From positions 806,001 through 870,000 of the forward strand of contig NZ_CP063458.1 of the NCBI RefSeq assembly GCF_015169395.1: DNA of 64,000 bases, written 5' to 3'. The notes beneath the pieces were generated by a model that did not search any database, was not told where the DNA came from, and worked only from the letters and a program-made list of their open reading frames with translations. This stretch comes from Humisphaera borealis. GTDB taxonomy: Bacteria; Planctomycetota; Phycisphaerae; Tepidisphaerales; Tepidisphaeraceae. The position numbers and the translations under genes were made by a program. Of the stretch, positions 58,348 to 64,000 are shown piece after piece. Positions within the stretch are counted from its first letter, which is position 1. Every line of letters starts with the position of its first letter.

Positions 58348-60657
58348 ATGCATGCACGACTCCTGATTGCGGCTTTTGCCGCATTTGCGTTCTGTTTCGT
58401 CGCCAAACCTGCCGCCGCACAGACGGTGCTCGTGGAAGCCGAAAGCTTTCAGGACCATGGCGGATGGTCATTGGACACGCAGTTTATTCATATCATGGGC
58501 TCGCCATATCTTCTGGCGCACGGCCTTGGCCAGCCGGTGAAGGACGCGACGACGACCGTCGTGTTCCCCGAGACGGGCAAATACAACGTTTTCGTCCGCA
58601 CCAAGGACTGGGTCGCCCGCTGGAAGGCCCAAGGCGCGCCCGGCAAGTTCCAACTGCTCGTTGGCGGCAAGGCGCTCGACAAGACCTTCGGCGTTGAAGG
58701 TGCCGACTGGCACTGGCAGGCCGGCGGGGCGGTGGACATTACCAAGGCCGAGACGACCGTCGCACTGAAAGACCTCACTGGGTTCGCCGGTCGGTGTGAT
58801 GCCATCGTCTTCTCGAAGGACGCCAAGCTCACCCCGCCGAACGACGGCACGCTCGCTGCCTGGCGGAAGAAGACGCGCGGCCTCCCTGAGAACCCGAAGG
58901 ACGTCGGTCCGTTCGATCTCGTCGTCGTCGGCGGCGGTTATGGCGGTCTGGGCACGGCGATCTCGGCCGCCCGCATGGGCTGCAAGGTGGCGTTCATCCA
59001 GAACCGCCCGGTGCTGGGTGGTAACGGCTCATCGGAGATCCGCGTCTGGTCGATGGGCGGCACGACGCTCGGCAAATATCCCAAGCTCGGCGAAATCGTC
59101 GAAGAGTTCGCCGACCGGGCCAAGGCCTCGCCCGGCACCGAAGAAGAGTTCGGCGACGACCGCAAAGACCTCATCGTCCGCGCCGAGAAGAACATCTCCC
59201 TGTTCCTGAACACCCACGCCAACGGCGTCGAGATGGACGGCAAGTCGATCAAGGCGGTCAAGGCGTTCAACACGATGACCGGCGAGGAACTGCGCTTCAC
59301 CGGCAAGCTCTTTGCCGATACGACGGGCCACGGCGACATCGCCGCGCTGGCCGGTGCCGAGTTCGACATGCTCGAACATGGTCACATGGGCATGAGCAAC
59401 ATGTGGCGGTGGAGCGAAGGGGACAAGCCGACCGCGTTCCCCGAAACACCCTGGGCTCTGCCGCTGGAGATGAAAGACTTCCCGTATCCCAATCGCGGCA
59501 AGGCCGAGTGGTTCTGGGAGAGCGGCTTCTACCGCCACCCGTTGACGGACCTGGAATACATCCGCGACTGGAACTTCCGTGCAGCCTACGGCGCGTTCAA
59601 CGCGATGAAGAACGGCGGCGGCAAGGACAAGCACCCCAATGCAAAGCTCGAATGGATGGCCTACATTGGTGGCAACCGCGAATCGCGGCTGATCAAAGGG
59701 GACGTCATTCTTTCGCGCGAAGACATCGTCAGCAAGAAAGACTTCCCCGATGGCTTCGTCCCCACCACCTGGGATATTGACCTGCACGAACCCAAGGAAC
59801 AGTACGCCGCCAAGTTCCCCGAAGACCCGTTCATCTCCAAGGCGATCTTCGGCAAGGGCGTTGATCGGCAGAACGGCTATCCGGTTCCCTATCGCTGCTT
59901 CTACTCCAAGGACATTCCCAACCTGTTCATGGCCGGCCGGCACATCAGCGTTAACCATGAGGCCCTGGGCACGATTCGCGTGATGCGAACGATCGGCATG
60001 ATGGGCGAGATCGTCGGCAAGGCGGCGAGCATCTGTATCAAGAACAACTGCCTGCCGCGCGACGTCTACGCACAGTACCTCGACGAGCTCAAGGAACTGG
60101 CGAACATGCCCGGCGTCGCCCGCCGCGAGAAGGTCGGCGATCCGGTCAACCCGACCGCCGCGCTTCCGTACGACCAGAATACGACTGGTGGCCGGGCCAA
60201 GCCGCACCGCCGAAGCGAGGCGACCGGCGAAGGCATCGATCCCAAGAAGCTTCCGGGCCTGGTGATCGATGACAGCGCCGCCAAGGTGACCGGCGAGTGG
60301 AGCAGCGGGGCGGGCCTGCCCGGCTTTGTCGGCACGGCTTACCGCTACACCTCCGGCGGCAAAGGCAAATCGGCACAGTTCAACTTCAAGGTCGCCGCCG
60401 ATGGCAAGTATGAGGTCCGCTTCCTGCACTCGGCTCACGAAAACCGTGCCGACAAGGTGACGATCAAGATCGTCTCCGCCGACGGCGAGAAGTCGGTCGT
60501 CACCAACCAGAAGGTCAAGGGCACGCTCGACAACGGCTTCATCACGCTCGGGACGTACCAGTTCAATGCGGCCACTGAGGGCTCGGTCATCGTGTTGACC
60601 GACGGCGCGACCGGCAACGTGTCGATCGACGCGGTGCAGGTACTGCCGGCGAAGTAG
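58348..60657 (+). CDS. Secreted FAD-dependent oxidoreductase with flanking beta-domains
   Basis: The 769-residue protein has a signal peptide (FAFCFVAKPAAA), an N-terminal beta-rich module (about 30-160, LVEAESFQDHGGWSLDTQ), then an FAD-dependent oxidoreductase domain with a dinucleotide motif GGGYGGLG near residue 193 and the following AAISAARMGCKVAFIQNRPVLGGNGSSEIRV. The region HISVNHEALGTIRVMRTIGMMGE fits the FAD-binding end. The C-terminal 130 residues form another beta-domain (GKSAQFNFKVAADGKYEVRFLHSAHENRADKVTIKIVSADG). Such proteins occur in planctomycetes next to carbohydrate-acting genes; the substrate is unknown. Translation starts at 58348. Confidence 0.85.
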   Translation: MHARLLIAAFAAFAFCFVAKPAAAQTVLVEAESFQDHGGWSLDTQFIHIMGSPYLLAHGLGQPVKDATTTVVFPETGKYNVFVRTKDWVARWKAQGAPGKFQLLVGGKALDKTFGVEGADWHWQAGGAVDITKAETTVALKDLTGFAGRCDAIVFSKDAKLTPPNDGTLAAWRKKTRGLPENPKDVGPFDLVVVGGGYGGLGTAISAARMGCKVAFIQNRPVLGGNGSSEIRVWSMGGTTLGKYPKLGEIVEEFADRAKASPGTEEEFGDDRKDLIVRAEKNISLFLNTHANGVEMDGKSIKAVKAFNTMTGEELRFTGKLFADTTGHGDIAALAGAEFDMLEHGHMGMSNMWRWSEGDKPTAFPETPWALPLEMKDFPYPNRGKAEWFWESGFYRHPLTDLEYIRDWNFRAAYGAFNAMKNGGGKDKHPNAKLEWMAYIGGNRESRLIKGDVILSREDIVSKKDFPDGFVPTTWDIDLHEPKEQYAAKFPEDPFISKAIFGKGVDRQNGYPVPYRCFYSKDIPNLFMAGRHISVNHEALGTIRVMRTIGMMGEIVGKAASICIKNNCLPRDVYAQYLDELKELANMPGVARREKVGDPVNPTAALPYDQNTTGGRAKPHRRSEATGEGIDPKKLPGLVIDDSAAKVTGEWSSGAGLPGFVGTAYRYTSGGKGKSAQFNFKVAADGKYEVRFLHSAHENRADKVTIKIVSADGEKSVVTNQKVKGTLDNGFITLGTYQFNAATEGSVIVLTDGATGNVSIDAVQVLPAK

Positions 60658-60677
60658 TGAGTCGATCGAAGTAATCC

Positions 60678-60712
60678 CCCCAACCCTCCTGCGGAGTACC
60701 GGAGGAGGGGGC
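60678..60712. repeat. Palindrome with CGGAGTACCGG core
   Basis: ACCCTCCTGCGGAGTACCGG followed by AGGAGGGGG folds into a hairpin in the gap between the FAD enzyme and the next gene. It resembles the palindromes at 13203, 41187 and 41390. Confidence 0.55.
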
Positions 60713-60718
60713 CAACTT

Positions 60719-62194
60719 ATGCCGCAACTGAAGGTGATCCAGCCAAGCGAGCCGCCAACCCGGGCCGGTCCGCCGGCCGGATCACCTTCTTCGCGCGCAG
60801 CGGTCGGATCCCGATGGAAGCCCTGGGCGACCCGCCTGTATCGCCTGGCGGTGATCGTCGCGATCGTCTGGCTGGTACACGATCTGCGATCTGCCGTGCA
60901 ACGACGCAACGGCATACCCATCAAGGTCGAAGAGGTCCGGCCGTTTCTCAATGCCGCCGCGAGTCTCGAACGCGACGACTCTCCCCGAAGCGGGCAGTAC
61001 GTGCTCGATGCGGCGGGAAGCCGCGTCGGCTACGCACTTCGCACCAGTCCGGTGACCGACAAGATCACCGGCTACGTCGGCCCGACCGATACGCTCGTCG
61101 TTCTCGACCCCCAATGGAAAGTCGTCGGCCTGCGAATCCGCAGCAGCCAGGACACGAAGGAACACGTCGGCGATGTCGCCAACGACGAGTACTTCATGAC
61201 CTACTGGAACGGCAAATCCTGGGACGAGGTCGCGAAGATCTCGCCGAAGGAAATGCGCGTCGAGGGGACGTCAGGCGCATCGCTGACCAGCCTGGCGATC
61301 GCCGAAGGGCTGCACCTGCGGTTCAAGAAGGCATCGGCCGAGATGAGCACGGCGCCGCAAGTTCCTTCCTTGTCGTGGGACAACGCGACACCTGCATCCG
61401 TCTGGCAGACTGGGACGGCGGCGATCGCGTCGATTCACTGGCGTTGGGATGACCTGGGGCTGGTGCTTGTCATCCTCGTGTCGCTCGCGTTCGCGTTCAC
61501 GCCCCTGAAGAGCGTGCCCTGGGCGCGGCGGGTCTTCCAAGTCGTGTTGATCGGCTATTTCGGATTGATGAACGGGCAGATCCTGGCCCAGTCGCTGCTG
61601 TCGGGGTGGATGGCGTCGGCGATTCCCTGGCGGGTGGCGCCGGGGCTGATACTGCTCGCCGCGGCGGCGCTGGTCATTCCCTGGGCGACCCGCCGACAGG
61701 TCTACTGTTCGCACATCTGTCCCCACGGAGCGGCGCAGGAGCTTGCCGGTCGGCTTTCGAAGACAAAGCTGCACCTTCCGAAGAGCCTGGACCGCAGTCT
61801 CCGCTGGCTCCCGGCACTGCTGATCGTGGCCGTGCTCTTCGTCACCATGCTCGGCCTGCCGTTCGAGCTGGCGGGAATCGAACCCTTTGACGCCTACCTG
61901 ATCAAGACCGCCGGCGTCGCGACGATTGCCGTCGCGATTGCCGGCCTGATCGCGGCGGTGTTCGTGCCGATGGCCTACTGCAAGTACGGGTGCCCGACGG
62001 GAATGGTCCTGAACTTCGTCCGCTCACACGGCAAGGCCGATCACTTCGGTCGGCGCGACCTGGCGGCGGGGCTGATGGTGCTGTTCGTCGTCGGCGTCTA
62101 CATCAAGCACGACCAGATCGATCTTGCAATCCGCGGCGAGCCGCCGGTCTTCAAGCAGCCTTCGACCAACATCAAGGGGATGGAAAAGACATAG
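60719..62194 (+). CDS. FMN-binding and 4Fe-4S membrane protein, NosR/RnfG-like
   Basis: The 491-residue membrane protein begins with a cytoplasmic tail and one helix (LYRLAVIVAIVWLVHDL), followed by a periplasmic FMN-binding domain whose GTSGASLTS (about residues 183-191) matches the covalent FMN-attachment site. A set of membrane helices follows, with two Cys clusters: CSHICPHG at residues 330-337 and CKYGCPTG at 421-428, the 4Fe-4S-type sites of NosR/NapH-like proteins. It probably passes electrons across the inner membrane to exported redox enzymes. It is 61 bases after the FAD enzyme gene, so the two may be one operon. Its ApbE-type maturase is not in the window. Confidence 0.85.
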   Translation: MPQLKVIQPSEPPTRAGPPAGSPSSRAAVGSRWKPWATRLYRLAVIVAIVWLVHDLRSAVQRRNGIPIKVEEVRPFLNAAASLERDDSPRSGQYVLDAAGSRVGYALRTSPVTDKITGYVGPTDTLVVLDPQWKVVGLRIRSSQDTKEHVGDVANDEYFMTYWNGKSWDEVAKISPKEMRVEGTSGASLTSLAIAEGLHLRFKKASAEMSTAPQVPSLSWDNATPASVWQTGTAAIASIHWRWDDLGLVLVILVSLAFAFTPLKSVPWARRVFQVVLIGYFGLMNGQILAQSLLSGWMASAIPWRVAPGLILLAAAALVIPWATRRQVYCSHICPHGAAQELAGRLSKTKLHLPKSLDRSLRWLPALLIVAVLFVTMLGLPFELAGIEPFDAYLIKTAGVATIAVAIAGLIAAVFVPMAYCKYGCPTGMVLNFVRSHGKADHFGRRDLAAGLMVLFVVGVYIKHDQIDLAIRGEPPVFKQPSTNIKGMEKT

Positions 62195-62212
62195 CTGCGC
62201 TATCATGTCGCA

Positions 62213-62614
62213 ATGGCAACGCAACCCATCCATACGCGCCGCTGGAACGATCCGCCGGCCGCGGCCGACGAGGGCACACGAATCCTCGTCACCCGCTACC
62301 GCCCCCGTGGCGTCGCCAAGGCCGATGAGACATGGGATGAATGGGATCCCGCCCTGGGCCCAAGCAAGGAACTCCACGCCGCCGCCTACGGCAAGGGGAT
62401 GCTGGCGATTCCCTGGGAAACCTATCGCACACTCTATCTGCGAGAAATGCGGCTCCAGAAGGACCGGATTGCGGCGCTGGCGAAACGCGTTGCGGCGGGG
62501 GAGACGCTGACGCTGATCTGCTCGTCCGCCTGCGACCGGGAAAGCCGGTGCCATCGATCGCTGCTGCGCGAGTTGATCGAGAAGGCACTGACCCCGCCCG
62601 ATCCGACAGATTAG
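62213..62614 (+). CDS. DUF488-family protein
   Basis: The 133-residue protein has the DUF488 pattern: RILVTRYRPRGVAKADETWDEWDPALGPSKEL, LAIPWETYRTLYLREM, and LTLICSSACDRESRCHRSLLRELIEKA, with the conserved Cys in ICSSACDRESRCHRS. The activity is unknown. It follows the NosR-like gene by 18 bases. The stop TAG is the first part of the TTAGCGG palindrome, so the repeat completes the gene. Confidence 0.9.
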   Translation: MATQPIHTRRWNDPPAAADEGTRILVTRYRPRGVAKADETWDEWDPALGPSKELHAAAYGKGMLAIPWETYRTLYLREMRLQKDRIAALAKRVAAGETLTLICSSACDRESRCHRSLLRELIEKALTPPDPTD

Positions 62615-62689
62615 CGGTCGCACCGCAGGTGCACTCTTCTCGTCGGGTGCAGGGGAAAGAAAACAGTGCACCTGCGGTGCGACCGCTAA
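62611..62689. repeat. TTAGCGGTCGCACC palindrome, copy 2
   Basis: A perfect 25-bp inverted repeat (TTAGCGGTCGCACCGCAGG then TGCACT at 62611-62635 with 62665-62689) has a 29-base loop. It matches the copy at 47481-47549 over the first 28 bases. It sits between two convergent genes and may end both transcripts. Confidence 0.9.
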
Positions 62690-62712
62690 TCAGGAACCCT
62701 TCCTCAGGAACA

Positions 62713-63822
62713 TCACTGCGGAAAGAGCGTCGGCCCGGCGTCCTGATAGCCTTCGCCGCTCAGCGCCTCCATGAACGCGACGAGTGCATCGACTTCCGAA
62801 CTGCTGAGATTCAGCGGCTTCATTTTCGGGCTCAGGTGCGGATTGGGTTGGCCGCCCTTGCTGTAGAAATCGACCACTTCCCTGAGTGTCTTGTGTGACC
62901 CATCGTGCATGTATGGAGCGCGGCTGGCGATTTCGCGCAGCGTCGGGGTTTTGAACGCACCGCGATCCTCGGTCCTTCTGCTGACCACGGAACGGCCTTC
63001 GTCTTTGAACGTCTTGGCCTGTTCGTCCCAGCCGACGCCGAGGTTGTGGAACTGCGAATCCGTAAAGTTCTGCCCGAGATGGCACTGGTTGCATGCAGCC
63101 TTCCCGAAGAAGAAAAGCTGGTGGCCGAGTTTCACCTGGTCATTAACGGCGTTTGCATCGCCCGCTTGCCAGCGGTCCCACGGGCTGTTGCCGCTGAGCC
63201 GCGTGCGCTCGTAGTCGGCGATCGCCCGGGCGATGCGCTCCTTGCTGATCGCGGCGTCGCCGAAGGCCTGACTGAAATACGGGGCGTACGCCTTGATACC
63301 CGAGATCGTGGCGATCATCGCTTCGTGCGAATTGCCCATCTCGATTGGGTTGGTCACCGGGCCCAGCGCCTGTTCTTCCAACGAACCGGCCCGGCCGTCC
63401 CAGAAGAAGTTTGGGAATATGGTCCACGCCAGGTTGAGGATCGGCGGCGCTTTGCGAGTTCCCTTCTGGCCGCGTGATCCGGTGGATACGGGTGTCGGCT
63501 CCGAGAAGCCGTTCGCCGGTCGGTGACAGGTGGCACAGGAAATGGTGCCATCAGCGCTCAGCCGTTTGTCGAAGAAAAGCCAGCGACCCAGTCGCACGGT
63601 TTCGGGCGTCGGCGGGATCGAAAGCTCGTCGAACGAACGGTCGATTCCCAGCGGCGGCCGGGGCAACGGGCTGAGGGGATTGTCGGCATCCAGTGCCGAG
63701 ACCGGCCCGGATGCCTGCTCGCGCTTCGACAGTTCCTGCCGATGGGCAAACACGCCGCCGGCCCAAAGGCCTGCACCGAGCAGTCCGAACAACAGGAGGA
63801 TTGCGACAGAACGGAGGGTCAT
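62713..63822 (-). CDS. Dihaem cytochrome c peroxidase / MauG-like protein
   Basis: The 369-residue protein has an N-terminal signal anchor (SVAILLLFGLLGAGLWAGGVFA) and two c-type haem sites, CATCH (96-100) and CNQCH (244-248). Family motifs include LGRWLFFDKRLSADGTISCATCHRPANGFSE, PPILNLAWTIFPNFFWDGRAGSLEEQALGPVTNPIEMGNS and FKTPTLREIASRAPYMHDGSHKTLREVVDFY (with the distal Met/Tyr region). It acts in the periplasm and could reduce peroxide or oxidise an exported partner. A convergent hairpin repeat lies at its 3' end. It overlaps no other gene and is downstream of the partial gene at the window edge. Confidence 0.92.
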   Translation of the reverse strand: MTLRSVAILLLFGLLGAGLWAGGVFAHRQELSKREQASGPVSALDADNPLSPLPRPPLGIDRSFDELSIPPTPETVRLGRWLFFDKRLSADGTISCATCHRPANGFSEPTPVSTGSRGQKGTRKAPPILNLAWTIFPNFFWDGRAGSLEEQALGPVTNPIEMGNSHEAMIATISGIKAYAPYFSQAFGDAAISKERIARAIADYERTRLSGNSPWDRWQAGDANAVNDQVKLGHQLFFFGKAACNQCHLGQNFTDSQFHNLGVGWDEQAKTFKDEGRSVVSRRTEDRGAFKTPTLREIASRAPYMHDGSHKTLREVVDFYSKGGQPNPHLSPKMKPLNLSSSEVDALVAFMEALSGEGYQDAGPTLFPQ

Positions 63823-63858
63823 CTCGGGTGGTTGGTCGCCTGAGCGTAGCATCCTCTT

Positions 63859-64000
63859 TCAGGCCGGTGGAATGAGGGGCGGCGTTTCAGGACTTTCTTT
63901 CTGGTCGCGCAGTTGCGCAACTTGCCGTGGCAACCACTTGCGGGCCACCAGCGCCGCCAGAAGGGGAATCATACCGGAGAGGATGATCGCCGGTGCAAAG
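63859..64000 (-). CDS. C-terminal end of a membrane protein, cut by the window edge
   Basis: The frame runs in from the right edge and stops at 63861-63859. It encodes 46 residues: a hydrophobic helix (APAIILSGMIPLLAALVARK) and a soluble Pro/Glu-rich tail (VAQLRDQKESPETPPLIPP). The stop lies 36 bases before the peroxidase start, so the two are probably one operon. No family can be assigned. Confidence 0.6.
   Translation of the reverse strand, partial: FAPAIILSGMIPLLAALVARKWLPRQVAQLRDQKESPETPPLIPPA

Noticed and set aside
59029-60951. A 640-codon minus-strand frame opposite the FAD enzyme
   Set aside because: The plus-strand protein has a signal peptide and an FAD motif. The antisense frame has no family features and ends without a start context.

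Overview
The window is GC-rich, gene-dense bacterial chromosome and almost certainly comes from a planctomycete (Planctomycetota; possibly a Phycisphaerae/Tepidisphaera-like lineage, which is inference). The markers are two secreted PSCyt1/PSCyt2/PSD1 proteins with CxxCH haem sites, a DUF1501 Tat-secreted partner, three sulfatases, a DUF1080 protein, an N-terminal LEPR-XLL-like motif in three proteins, and many intergenic palindromes. BamD-like and LptE-like genes next to ftsH point to a Gram-negative style outer membrane.

Layout. 1-3.6 kb: the start of a Tat protein (minus, cut by the window edge) diverging from a PSD1 protein with a LamG insert. 3.6-7.6 kb: the phosphate uptake operon pstSCAB (minus), with a hairpin after pstS and a strong terminator after pstB. 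7.9-12.4 kb: a small unknown protein, a sulfatase, a complete ISAs1-family element (10290-11602, 10-bp target duplication, frameshifted transposase) sitting in the divergent promoter region between the sulfatase and a lipoprotein gene. 12.4-17.6 kb: the branched-chain amino-acid type ABC operon livKHMGF. 17.8-21 kb: an outer-membrane barrel protein, a lone atpC, tRNA-Gly(GCC), a CARDB-like secreted protein and a DoxX protein. 21.4-26.2 kb: a PSD1 + DUF1501 operon. 26.4-27.8 kb: remnants of an ECF sigma gene beside a complete IS5-family element (26838-27761) whose two frames join at an A7 slip site and whose stop codon lies in the CTAG target duplication. 27.8-30.2 kb: tRNA-Leu(CAG), a Tat-secreted amidohydrolase, a DUF5522 protein and recO. 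30.2-33.4 kb: a calpain-like protease with RTX repeats, a small Lys/Asp-rich secreted protein and a DUF1080 protein. 33.6-36.5 kb: a Ski2-like helicase and another small basic secreted protein. 36.7-41.9 kb: a SUMF1-like/sialidase fusion, recN, a 10 x 19-bp tandem repeat, a telomere-like G-rich tract and a stand-alone MetRS C-terminal tRNA-binding domain. 42.1-49.3 kb: two sulfatases, a subtilase with an EF-hand insert, a BPL_N-type protein and an HpaI-type aldolase. 49.3-56.8 kb: a large clostripain-like peptidase, ftsH, lptE-like and bamD-like genes. 56.9-64 kb: a class I aminotransferase, a secreted FAD enzyme, an FMN/4Fe-4S NosR-like membrane protein, a DUF488 protein and a MauG/CCP-type dihaem peroxidase.

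The gene set suggests a free-living degrader of sulfated and sialylated polysaccharides and proteins, with much of the coding capacity devoted to exported hydrolases. No defence island, prophage, CRISPR array or secondary-metabolite cluster is visible. The most unusual signals are non-coding: several unrelated families of intergenic palindromes (at least four with two or more copies here), the exact 19-bp array beside recN, and the TTAGGG-like tract.
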